A DNA stretch of 64,000 nt from the NCBI RefSeq assembly GCF_029277445.1, contig NZ_CP119566.1, positions 448,501 through 512,500 on the forward strand. The letters run 5' to 3'. Shown here piece after piece: positions 52,309 through 62,600 of the stretch (positions are counted from its first letter, which is position 1; the number at the start of each line of letters is the position of its first letter). The notes under the pieces were generated by a model that saw nothing but the letters and a program-made list of their open reading frames with translations, was not told the origin of the DNA and did not search any database. A program made the translations under genes and the position numbers. The DNA is from Pararhizobium qamdonense (GTDB taxonomy: Bacteria > Pseudomonadota > Alphaproteobacteria > Rhizobiales > Rhizobiaceae).

Positions 52309-53730
52309 CTATCCGAAGCGCACCGCGCCGAGCTCTCCCGGCGAGGTGATGGCCTTGAGGCCCTGTGCCATGTCCTTGATCTTCTGTTGCGTATACAGGT
52401 CGTAATAGGCCTGGTTCTTGCGGCCGATGGCATGTTCGGCACTGAAGCTGCCGTTGAAATCCTGAACTGCGACGGCAAACACCCAGTCGCGCAGCCGCCG
52501 CTCGAAATCCGTGTCCGATGCCGAAGCGCTGTCCTTCGGCACGACGAGATTGAAATGCACGCCGCCATCGCCGATATGGCCGAAATCGCAGATCGTCACG
52601 TCCGCAAAGGCCTGCGGCATATCGGCCTTCATCCGGTCGCAGAACGCCATGATATCACCTCTGCGGAAGGAAAGATCAAAGGCGATCAGTTTTCCCGAAT
52701 GCTTCACGCCTTCCGACAAGGCATGGCGCAGCGACCACATTTCATGGGCCGGACCGACAAAGGCATCGGCGAGCGGCGCTTCCTCCGTTTCCCAGATTTC
52801 GGCAAGCACCGCTTCCAGGACCGCATCGAGCGATTGTTCGCCCTCGCGCGTCTCCCAGGTGCGGGAGATTTCGGCGAGGATCACATATTCGGGCACGTTG
52901 CCGCCCTGAAACGGGTTTTTCAACGACGGGACATGGTCGAGCGCCGCCGTGATAGAATTCTTCGAAATGCCTTCAAAGGCGGAGAGATAGGCGCCGAGCC
53001 GGTCTTCCATGGCGCGCAGCAACGGCATGACATGGGCGCCGCTTGAAGGAACCAGATAGGCCGTCGCCACCTGCTTCGGCAGGGGTTCGATATTCAAGAC
53101 GCATTCGGTGATAATGCCGAAGGAACCGGACGTGCCGATGAAGACCTGCTTCCAGTCGATGCCGGTATTGTTCTTGCGCAGCTCGCAGGTCAGGTCGAGG
53201 ATCGTGCCGTCTTCGTCGGCCAGCACGACCTTGATGCCCAGCGTGTTGCGGCGCACGTCGCCATATTTGAGGAAGCGCGAACCGCCGGTATTGGTGGCCA
53301 GCATGCCGCCGAGACGCGGATCGGCGCCAAGATCGATCGGGAAGAACAGGCCGTGTTTTTCGAGCTTCTGGTTGACATCCGACAACCGCAAACCGGCATC
53401 GGCGCGCAGCGAGCGGTTGTCGAGGTCGAGATCAAAACGTGTCGTCATCCGGTCGAGGCTGAGGACTGCCTGAGCGCCGGTCGTATCCGGGGTCGAGCCG
53501 GACACGAGACCGGTATTGCCCGATTGCGGAATGAGAACGATGCCGTTCTTCACGCAATAGGAGACAGCCGCAGACACCTCTTCGGTGGTCTGCGGGCGCA
53601 GGACAATCGATGCGCGGCCCTGATCGTAGCGCGCGCCGGTCTGGTAGGCGGCCACATCCATGCCTCCGGTGACAATGCCCTTGTCACTGAGGAGTGCGGT
53701 CAATGCGGCTGTATGTTTCTGATCGATCAT
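52309..53730 (-). CDS. FAD-linked D-2-hydroxyglutarate dehydrogenase-like oxidoreductase
   Basis: A 473-residue FAD/PCMH-type flavoprotein. VLIPQSGNTGLVSGSTPDTT is the FAD pyrophosphate loop, and ICDFGHIGDGGVHFNLVVP with EHAIGRKNQAYYDLY form the catalytic metal/histidine region of the D-2-hydroxyacid dehydrogenase family. In this operon it most likely oxidises D-2-hydroxyglutarate made by HglS to 2-oxoglutarate. The start MIDQKHTAALTALLSDKG (53730) follows the hglS stop by 10 nt. D-lactate is an alternative substrate from sequence alone. Confidence 0.87.
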   Translation of the reverse strand: MIDQKHTAALTALLSDKGIVTGGMDVAAYQTGARYDQGRASIVLRPQTTEEVSAAVSYCVKNGIVLIPQSGNTGLVSGSTPDTTGAQAVLSLDRMTTRFDLDLDNRSLRADAGLRLSDVNQKLEKHGLFFPIDLGADPRLGGMLATNTGGSRFLKYGDVRRNTLGIKVVLADEDGTILDLTCELRKNNTGIDWKQVFIGTSGSFGIITECVLNIEPLPKQVATAYLVPSSGAHVMPLLRAMEDRLGAYLSAFEGISKNSITAALDHVPSLKNPFQGGNVPEYVILAEISRTWETREGEQSLDAVLEAVLAEIWETEEAPLADAFVGPAHEMWSLRHALSEGVKHSGKLIAFDLSFRRGDIMAFCDRMKADMPQAFADVTICDFGHIGDGGVHFNLVVPKDSASASDTDFERRLRDWVFAVAVQDFNGSFSAEHAIGRKNQAYYDLYTQQKIKDMAQGLKAITSPGELGAVRFG

Positions 53731-53740
53731 CGCTTGCGTT

Positions 53741-55141
53741 TTACTCCGCCGCTTGCGCCGACGAAAGCATCTCTCTGAGATCGGCGATCGAAGCCTGTTC
53801 GATACCGGCATAGTGATCGAACTCGTTCAGCACTTGAGCGCCGAGGTCGAGTTCGAAGCGCTGCTGGTTCGGGCTTGCGGCAAATTCCTGCGCCGCGTCA
53901 TCCCCGAGATTGGACTGGAAGATGCCGGCGGCGCTGACGGGCAGAAAGTCCTCATAGACGATCGGGTCGAATTGCACGAGGCCGTCAGCAATCAGGCTGT
54001 CGAGGCTCAAAGACGCATCGGCCTTGGCCTTGCGGCCCTTGGCGGTCAGCGAATAAGCGAAATAGCCGAGACCCCCGGCGCGAATTCCAGCCCACGTATC
54101 CGGGAACGGGATGAAGGCATCCGAAAGCGCCTTTTCGTATTCCGCCGCATTCGAGCCGTCTGCGGCCGGGCGTACGATCTTGCGCGACGCGTTGAGGAGG
54201 TCGTCGTAGAGCGCGCGGCCTTTCGGGGTGAGTGCAATGCCGCGCTGTTCGATCTCTCCGAAGCGGGCGGTGTGCGAGCCCTCATGCCAGCTGCCGTCTT
54301 CGGCCTGAAACGAAACCGGTTCTTCCAGCGCCTTGAACGAGGTCTGGCGCAAGAGGATAGCGCATTTGCGGGTCGGCGGACCCTCGATCGTCGCCTTCGG
54401 GGCGATCTCGTAATCGGGCATGCGCGCCTGCACGGCATCGATATCCAGCGTGCGCGGCGTCAGGTGATTGATATGCGGGCCCTTGAACGAAACGACGTCG
54501 GCGATCAGGCGGTGGGCGTCGTGCAGCCGGTGGTACATGCCGGGGCTGACATTGGCCCTGTCGTGCCAGCGGAAGGTTTCCAGCGCCTCGGCCACGAACT
54601 GCTCGGCGTCAGCCTTGTCGAGGCCGCCCTGCTGCTCGGCCTTTTCTGTCAGCGCGATGGCGCCATCGGTAAAGATCTGGCGCTTGGAGAGAATCTCTGC
54701 GGCTTCATCGCGCAAGGCTTCGTCGGCAATCAGGTCGAGACGCAAAAGCGAGGTGAAGACGCGGAAAGGGTTTTTCTTCAAGGCGGCATCGCCGACAGGG
54801 CGGAAGGCCGTCGAATGAACGGGAACGCCCGCAGTCGAAAGATCGTAGTAGCCGACCGGCAGCATGCCCATGACGGCAAAGACGCGGCGCATCATCGACA
54901 GCTCCGCAGGCGTGCCGAGCCGGATCGCCCCGTGGCGTTCCTGCGAAATACGATCGAGCGAATCCGTGTCCTGAAGACGGGCCTGCAGATCCGGATCGGC
55001 AGCCAGCGTTTCGGCGTTCACCTTGCCCACCAGTTCCATCAGCGTGCCATAGGCCGGCACCTCGGTGCGGTACATGGCCGACATCGCCGCTGAGAAGGCA
55101 TAGCGGATATGGTCGGTGGATACGAAACTATTCTCTTTCAC
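53741..55141 (-). CDS. hglS: 2-oxoadipate dioxygenase/decarboxylase (HglS, DUF1338)
   Basis: A 466-residue DUF1338/YdcJ protein, the non-heme iron enzyme that turns 2-oxoadipate plus oxygen into D-2-hydroxyglutarate. From the GTG at 55141 H70 (ISQERHGAIRLG) and H226 (GPHINHLTPRTLD) fall exactly at the iron-ligand positions I recall for Pseudomonas putida HglS, with a glutamate in ARFGEIEQRG (about 296) as third ligand and R74 for substrate binding. The GTG has GAGG upstream. First gene of the operon; the LysR gene is divergent. Confidence 0.9.
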   Translation of the reverse strand: MKENSFVSTDHIRYAFSAAMSAMYRTEVPAYGTLMELVGKVNAETLAADPDLQARLQDTDSLDRISQERHGAIRLGTPAELSMMRRVFAVMGMLPVGYYDLSTAGVPVHSTAFRPVGDAALKKNPFRVFTSLLRLDLIADEALRDEAAEILSKRQIFTDGAIALTEKAEQQGGLDKADAEQFVAEALETFRWHDRANVSPGMYHRLHDAHRLIADVVSFKGPHINHLTPRTLDIDAVQARMPDYEIAPKATIEGPPTRKCAILLRQTSFKALEEPVSFQAEDGSWHEGSHTARFGEIEQRGIALTPKGRALYDDLLNASRKIVRPAADGSNAAEYEKALSDAFIPFPDTWAGIRAGGLGYFAYSLTAKGRKAKADASLSLDSLIADGLVQFDPIVYEDFLPVSAAGIFQSNLGDDAAQEFAASPNQQRFELDLGAQVLNEFDHYAGIEQASIADLREMLSSAQAAE

Positions 55142-55179
55142 GGCAACGCGCCTCGCAGTATGGAAAGGATATGGGCGAT

Positions 55180-55212
55180 CATTCTCATTTCGTATCATAT
55201 ATGGGATGAATG
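55180..55212. promoter_or_regulatory. Candidate LysR-type binding site
   Basis: ATTCTCATTTC at 55181 is partly mirrored by GGATGAAT at 55204, in the 115-bp region between hglS and the LysR gene. This position fits autoregulation and activation of the operon. Symmetry is imperfect. Confidence 0.3.
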
Positions 55213-55256
55213 GGCATTGATTGCGACAGTTATGACTATGATCATGCGAGGCTGGA

Positions 55257-56150
55257 ATGAAGTTGAGCAGAAGACTGGTCCCCGACGTCACCACGCTGCA
55301 GGCATTCGAATGTGCCGCGCGTCATGGCAGCTTCACGCAGGCGGCCGCCGAACTGAACCTGACCCAGAGCGCCGTCAGCCGCCAAATCAAGGATCTCGAA
55401 AGCCAGATCGGCGTTCTCCTGTTCGAACGCATCCGCCAGCGCGTCATTTTATCCGATGCGGGTCAGAAATTCCTGCCCGAGGTGCGCCGGCTTTTGACCC
55501 AGTCGGAAGAGCTGATGGTGCGTGCCATGGCGTCCGCCCGCTCGGAATCCACCCTGTCCGTCGCATCGCTGCCGACCTTCGGCAGCCGCTGGCTGACGCC
55601 GCGCCTGCCAGACTTTCTGAGCCAGCATCCGGGAACGGTGATCAACATCGCCTCGCGGTCGCAGCCTTTCGATTTTGAAGAGCAGAACTTCGATCTCGCC
55701 ATTCATTACGGCCAGCCCGTCTGGGCGCATGCCACATGCAGCTATCTGTGCAGCGAGATCATCGTGCCCGTCGCAAGCCCGGCACTCCTGGCGCTCAATC
55801 CGATGCAGGAGCCGGGAGAACTGGAGCACAAGCCGCTGCTGCATCTCGCCACCCGGCCGAAGATGTGGGCACAATGGTTTGAGAGCAATGGCGGCGAGAT
55901 GAAATCCGCCTATCGCGGCAACCGGTTCGATCAGTTTTCCATGGTGATCGAAGCTGCGGTCGTGGGTCTCGGCTTTGCGCTTCTGCCACGATACCTGATC
56001 GAGCAAGAGATTGCGGCCGACCGGTTGCGCGTCGTTTTCGACCGGCCGATGCAGACGGAAAACAGTTATTATCTCGTCGTGCCGGAGGGCAAGCTGGAAA
56101 ATCCGGTGAGCCAGGCCTTCCGGGCGTGGATCGTCCGCCAGGTTGGTTGA
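55257..56150 (+). CDS. LysR-family transcriptional regulator (GcvA-like)
   Basis: A 297-residue LysR protein: helix-turn-helix at 12-70 (FECAARHGSFTQAAAELNLT, then SAVSRQIKDLESQIGVLLFE), followed by a periplasmic-binding-like effector domain. The C-terminal half (AVVGLGFALLPRYLIEQEIA) resembles GcvA/AmpR-type regulators. A GAGG site precedes the ATG. It is divergent from hglS and presumably responds to a lysine-pathway intermediate. Confidence 0.9.
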   Translation: MKLSRRLVPDVTTLQAFECAARHGSFTQAAAELNLTQSAVSRQIKDLESQIGVLLFERIRQRVILSDAGQKFLPEVRRLLTQSEELMVRAMASARSESTLSVASLPTFGSRWLTPRLPDFLSQHPGTVINIASRSQPFDFEEQNFDLAIHYGQPVWAHATCSYLCSEIIVPVASPALLALNPMQEPGELEHKPLLHLATRPKMWAQWFESNGGEMKSAYRGNRFDQFSMVIEAAVVGLGFALLPRYLIEQEIAADRLRVVFDRPMQTENSYYLVVPEGKLENPVSQAFRAWIVRQVG

Positions 56151-56612
56151 TCGTCCCGGAGAACCGTTTTGCAATGCGGTATGAACGGCGGAACATTTTT
56201 GATCCCACCGCGTTGCGGTCTGGATGAACATCCTCAAAGATACAGTTGCGAACCATTTCCCGGGATTGATTGCGTTGAAAAAAGTGTATGCTGCGCTTTC
56301 TTTGGCGTGGCACGCTCTATTTCGCCCCGAACCTTGGCCGCGCTTCTTGCAACATATTCGCACTGCGGCTAAAAAATGCCCATTTCTTGCACCACGCAGC
56401 CTTGATAGCGAAGCGACTGTCGTTTTCACACCTTCCAACGCCCGTCCGGGCAGTGCCAAACTTTTCGGCTTCCCGCTTGCGCGAGACCTGATGGTTTCCG
56501 GCAGAGCGGACAGCTAGGGACCGTGGGAACGCAGAGCGAAAAATCAGGGCAGCAGCCCATCCGGCACGACCACCGGACCCTTCAACACCGCTTGGATCCA
56601 GAACCCGTACCC
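56151..56612. other. Intergenic region before the cyclic glucan synthase gene
   Basis: About 460 nt with lower GC than the neighbours. Short frames exist but none has family features. It probably carries the promoter and leader of the glucan synthase gene; TTGATT (56267) and TATGCT (56288) lie close to a promoter layout, but the 15-nt spacer is short. Confidence 0.4.
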
Positions 56613-59600
56613 ATGCCCCTTTGTAACACGCCGTCCACGCCTGCGCCCGAAGCCGAGATCAAGCCGATCGATTATAACGATTCGATCCGCTCGACCTATT
56701 TCACCATCGATGAGCTTCATGAATGCGGTGCAGCGCTCGCCAGGGACGGCGTTTCGTCTCTCCCAGGGTTCTTCCCCTTCGAGTTCCGGCCGCGCCATCG
56801 GGAAAATGAAGACGAGATTTTCCGCGTCTACAAGGTGACGGCGACCGATGTCGAAGCGGGTGCCTCGATCACGCCGGCCGCCGAATGGCTGCTCGACAAT
56901 CACTATCTGGTCGAGGAATCGATCCAGGAAGTGCGCCGCGATTTTCCGCGCAAGTTCTATCGCCAGCTGCCCACCCTCTCGGTCGCCGGCACGACGATCC
57001 CGCGCTCCATGGCGCTTGCCTGGCTCTATATCGCCCATACCCACAGCACGGTGTCGCGCGAAAGCCTGACGGCCATGGTTGCCGGTTTCCAGAAGCACGA
57101 GACCTTCAAGATCGGCGAATTGTGGGCGCTTCCGTCCATCGTCCGGTTCGTGCTGATCGAAAATCTGCGGCGCATCGCCATCCGGGTCGACCGGTCGCGC
57201 AACATGCGCAACAAGGCCAATGACGTCGCCGACCAGATCGTCCGTCTGGGCACGTCCGACAAGTTCAAACCGGTGCTGGCGGAAGCCGAACAGCTCTGTG
57301 CCGACAATACCTTCGTCGCTCAGTTGCTTTACCGCCTGCGCGACGGTTCGCAGACCTCCGGCTTCGTCATCACCTGGCTGGAAGAGCAGCTCGAAAAGCG
57401 CGGCAGCGATGTCGAGGAAGCTTTGGTCGCCGAGCAGAACCGGCTGTCGTCGGGCAATGCGACGATGAGCAACATCATCCGCAGCCTGCGCGAAATCGAT
57501 GACAATGACTGGGCCGTCTGGTTCGAAAGCGTCAGCAAGCTTGACGAAGCTTTGCGTGAAGGTTCCGATTACTCCGCTCTCGATTTCGGTTCGCGCAACA
57601 AATACCGCAACACGATCGAACGGCTGGCCCGCCGCTCCGGCAGTTCCGAGCTTGAAGTCACCAATATCGCGCTCGATATGGTCAAGGCCGACGCGAGCAA
57701 TCTCGATCTGCCGCATGAACCGAATGTTGGCGGTTTCCTCGTCGGCAAGCAGCGCCGCCTTTTGGAGGAAAAGATCGGCTACCGGCCGTCCATTCTCCAG
57801 AGCATCATCCGGCTTGGCCGCAAGCTGGATTGGCTGGCCATCGCCGGTCCGAATATCGTTCTCACCATCCTTGCGATGATCGCCGTCTACGTTTTCGTCA
57901 GCCCGATGGAAATTCCGACGGGTGCCAAGCTGATCATGCTCCTGCTGTTCGCGCTTCCGGCGTCGGAGGGTGCGGCCGGTCTCTTCAACACGCTGGTGAC
58001 GCTCTTCGTCACGCCGTCGCGGCTGGTCGGATATGAGTTTCTCGAGGGGATTCCGCAGGACGCGCGAACCCTCGTCGTCGTCCCCTGTCTGATCTCCAAG
58101 CGCGATCATGTCGATGAACTCGTGCGCAATCTGGAAGTCCACTATCTCGCCAATCCAAAGGGCGAGATCTATTTCGCTTTGGTCAGCGACTGGGCCGACA
58201 GTGCGGAGGAGGAGACCGCAACCGATCTCGATGTGCTGGAATATGCCAAGACCGAGATCGATACGCTCAGCGCCCGCTACGCCCATGATGGCCGCACCCG
58301 GTTCTACCTGTTGCATCGCCGCCGCCTCTACAATGAAGCGGAAGGCGCCTGGATGGGCTGGGAGCGCAAACGCGGCAAGCTGCATGAGTTGAACCTGCTC
58401 CTGCGCGGCGACAGCGATACCAGCTTCCTGGCCGGCGCCAATACCGTGCCGGACAATGTCCAATATGTCATGACGCTCGATTCCGACACGCGCCTGATGC
58501 GCGATGCGGTGACCAAGCTGGTCGGCAAGCTCTATCACCCGATCAACCGTCCGGTTGTCGATCCCGTCACGCAAAAGGTCACGGCCGGTTACGGCATCCT
58601 TCAGCCGCGCGTCACTCCGTCTTTGACCACCGGTAGCGATGCCTCCGCCTTTCAGCGCATCTTCTCGATCAACCGCGGTATCGACCCTTATGTCTTCACC
58701 GTGTCCGACGTTTATCAGGACATTGCCGGCGAAGGCACGTTTACCGGCAAGGGTCTCTATCACGTCGATGCCTTCGAGGCTGCCCTGAAGGGCAAGATCG
58801 AGGAAAACGCGGTTCTCAGCCACGATCTGCTCGAAGGCTCGCTGGCGCACTGCGCGCTGGTCAGCGATGTCGAACTGGTCGAGGATTTCCCGATCCGCTA
58901 TGAGGTCGAGATGTCGCGCCAGCATCGCTGGGCACGCGGAGACTGGCAGCTTCTGCCCTATATGTTCAATCTGTCCAACGGCGTCAGCATGCTCGGCCGC
59001 TGGAAGATGTACGACAACCTGCGCCGCTCGCTGATCCCTTGCGCCTGGCTGATCGCCTCGGTCATGGGCTGGTATTATATGGAGCCGACGCAGGCCCTGG
59101 TCTGGCAGTTCGTGCTGATCTTCAGCCTGTTCGTCGCGCCCACCCTCTCGCTGATTTCCGGCATCATGCCGCGCCGCAACGATATCGTTGCCCGCGCGCA
59201 TCTGCATGCCGTTCTCTCAGAAATTCAGGCGGCCAATGCGCAGGTCGCCTTGCGCATCGTCTTCATCGCCCATTCGGCCGCGATGATGATGGACGCCATC
59301 GTGCGGTCGCTCTACCGGACCTTCGTCAGCGGCAAGCTGATGCTGGAATGGCGCACGGCCGCGCAGGTTCAGAGCGCGTCGGGCGGCACCATCCTCGATT
59401 ATTACCGTTCGATGTGGATCGCCCCCGTCCTTTCGGTCATCTCGCTGCTGCTCGCTGCTATTTCCAATACCGGCCTTCCCTTCATCGGCATCCCGTTTGC
59501 GCTGCTCTGGGCCTTGTCGCCGGCGATTGCCTGGTTCGTCAGCCAGTCGGCTGAGACGGAAGATCAGCTGGTGGTTCCCGACGATGTCGTCGAGGAACTG

Positions 59601-62600
59601 CGCAAGATCGCGCGCCGCACCTGGCTCTATTTCGAGCAATTCGTCACCGCCGAGCAGCATTTCCTGCCGCCGGACAATTTCCAGGAAATCCCGCATCCGA
59701 TCCTTGCCGAGCGCACGTCGCCGACGAATATCGGCGTCTATCTGCTCTCGGTCATGTCCGCCCGTGACTTCGGCTGGATCGGCTTTGAGGAAACCATCCG
59801 CCGGCTGGAGGAAACGGTCGCCACTGTCGATCGCATGCCGAAATTCCGCGGACATCTGTTCAACTGGTACAAGACCGACACGCTGGAAACGATGGAGCCG
59901 AAATATGTCTCCGCCGTCGATAGCGGCAATCTTGCCGGCCATCTGATCGCAGTATCGTCCATGTGCCGCGACTGGGCCGAAGCGCCATCTGCGCATGTTC
60001 AGGGCAATCTGGACGGTATCGGCGACGTCGCCTCCATCCTGTCGGAGGTTCTGGGGGATCTGCCCGACGACCGTAAAACCGTCCGGCCGCTGCGCCGCCT
60101 GATGGAAGAGCGGATCACCGGCTTCCAGAATGCGCTGGCCGCTGTCAAGCGCGAGCGTGAATTTGCTTCCATCCGGGTGATTAACCTGGCCGTTCTGGCG
60201 CGCGATATCCACAAGCTCACGGTCAATCTCGACCATGAGGTCCGTAGCGCCCAGAGCGGCGAAGTGACGAAATGGGCAACGCTGCTCGTCAACACCTGCG
60301 AAGCGCATATTGCCGACGGCGTGTTTGATCTCGGCGCCATCGAGGCACTGCGTCAGCGCCTGATCGTCATCCGCGACCGGGCCCGCGATATCGCGTTCAC
60401 GATGGATTTCAGCTTCCTGTTCCGTCCGGAGCGGCGTCTGCTGTCGATCGGCTACCGCGTCAATTCCAACGAACTCGACGAGGCCTGCTACGACCTTCTG
60501 GCGTCGGAAGCCCGGCTTACCAGCCTGTTTGCCATCGCCAAGGGCGATTTGCCGACGGAGCACTGGTACAAGCTCGGCCGTCCGATTGTGCCGATTGGTG
60601 CGCGCGGCGCGCTGATCTCCTGGTCTGGCTCGATGTTCGAATATCTGATGCCACCGCTGGTCATGCAGGAGCGCCAGGGCGGCATTCTCAACCAGACCAA
60701 CAACCTGATCGTTCAGGAGCAGATGAACCATGGCCGCCGTCTCGGCACGCCATGGGGCATTTCGGAAGCGGCCTTCAATGCCCGCGACCATGAATTGACC
60801 TATCAGTATACCAATTTCGGCGTGCCGACTCTGGGCTTGAAACGTGGTCTCGGCCAGAACGCCGTCATTGCTCCCTACGCATCGATCCTTGCCAGCATGT
60901 ACGATCCGAAGGCGGCTATCGCCAATCTGGAGCGTCTGCGCGGTCTTGGTGCGCTTGGCGTCTACGGCTTCCACGATGCGGTTGATTTCACGCCGACGCG
61001 CGTGCCGGAAGGCAAGACCTGTGCCGTGGTGCGCAACTACTATGCCCACCATCACGGCATGTCGATTGCAGCCGTCGCCAACGTCGTCTTCAATGGACGC
61101 CTGCGCGAGTGGTTCCACGCCGATCCGGTCATCGAGGCCGCCGAACTGCTTTTGCAGGAAAAGGCGCCGCGCGATATTCCGATCATCAACACCAAAAAGG
61201 AACCGGAATCGCTGGGCAAGGGGCAGGAAGACCTGCTGCGTCCCGAAGTCCGCGTGATCACCAATCCGCTGGCCAAGGATCGCGAGACGGTGTTCCTGTC
61301 GAACGGTCATTACGCCGTGATGCTGACGGCGACCGGTTCGGGCTATTCCCGCTGGAACGGCCAGACCGTTGCCCGCTGGAAAGCCGATCCGACCGAGGAC
61401 CGTTCCGGCACGTTCATCTTCCTGCGCGACACGACCACCGGTGACTGGTGGTCGGCAACGGCGGAACCGCGCCGCGCCGAAGGTGAAAAGACCACTGCCC
61501 GCTTCGGCGACGACAAGGCCGAGTTCATCAAGACGGTCGGCGATCTCACCAGTGAAGTCGAATGTATCGTCGCCACCGAGCACGATGCCGAAGGCCGCCG
61601 GGTGATCCTGCTCAATACCGGTACCGAGGACCGCTTCATCGAGGTGACGTCCTATGCCGAGCCGGTCCTGACCACGGACGATACCGACAGCGCCCATCCG
61701 CTGTTTGCCAAGATGTTCCTGAAAACGGAAGTCGATCCGAAGGGTGACGTTATCCGCGTCACGCGCAACAAGCGCAGCCCGAGCGAGCCGGATATGCAGG
61801 TTGCGCATCTGATCGTCGACAATGCCGCCAGCACCCGCCACACCGAGGCCGAAACCGACCGGCGCCGCTTCATCGGTGCTGGACGCACGCTTGCCGAAGC
61901 GCAGGCTTTCGACACGGATGCGAAGCTTTCCGGCGCGGATGGCTATACGCTTGATCCGATCGTTTCGCTGCGCCGCGTCGTGCGCGTACCGGCAGGCAAG
62001 AAGGTCAGCGTGATTTTCTGGACCATCGCTGCGCCAAACCGCCAGGATATCGACAAGGCGGTCGATCGCTATCGTCACCCCGACAGCTTTAACCATGAGC
62101 TTATCCACGCCTGGACCCGCTCGCAGGTACAGATGCGTCATGTCGGCGTCACCTCTCAGGAAGCCGCAAGCTTCCAGATGCTTGGCCGCTACCTGGTCTA
62201 TCCCGACATGCAGCTGCGTGCGGATACCGCCACCGTGCAGGCCGGTCTTGCGCCGCAATCGGCACTTTGGCCGCTGTCGATCTCCGGCGATTTCCCGATC
62301 TTTGCCGTCCGCATCAATGACGATATTGATCTGGGGATCGCTCGCGAAGCCTTGAAGGCGCAGGAATATCTGCGCTCGCGCGGCGTCACCGCCGATCTGG
62401 TGATCATCAACGAGCGTGCATCGTCCTATGCACAGGACATGCAGCAAACGCTCGATGCGATGGCTGAAAACCTGCGCCTGCGCGGCCTGTCCGACGGTCC
62501 GCGCCAGCATATCTTTGCGGTTCGCCGTGATATCATGGAGCCGCAGACCTGGTCGGCGCTGCTCTCTGCCTCGCGTGCCGTGTTCCATGCCCGCAACGGC

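Noticed and set aside
50733..52349. Plus-strand open frame of 538 codons
   Set aside because: Antisense to the AmaB aldehyde dehydrogenase gene; the sense product has catalytic Cys and Glu.
56224..56517. 97-codon ORF upstream of the glucan synthase
   Set aside because: Codon use differs from genuine genes here, there is no good ribosome-binding site and no family similarity; more likely leader sequence.
56544..59207. Minus-strand open frame of 887 codons
   Set aside because: Also antisense to the glucan synthase, with the same shadow composition and no start signal.
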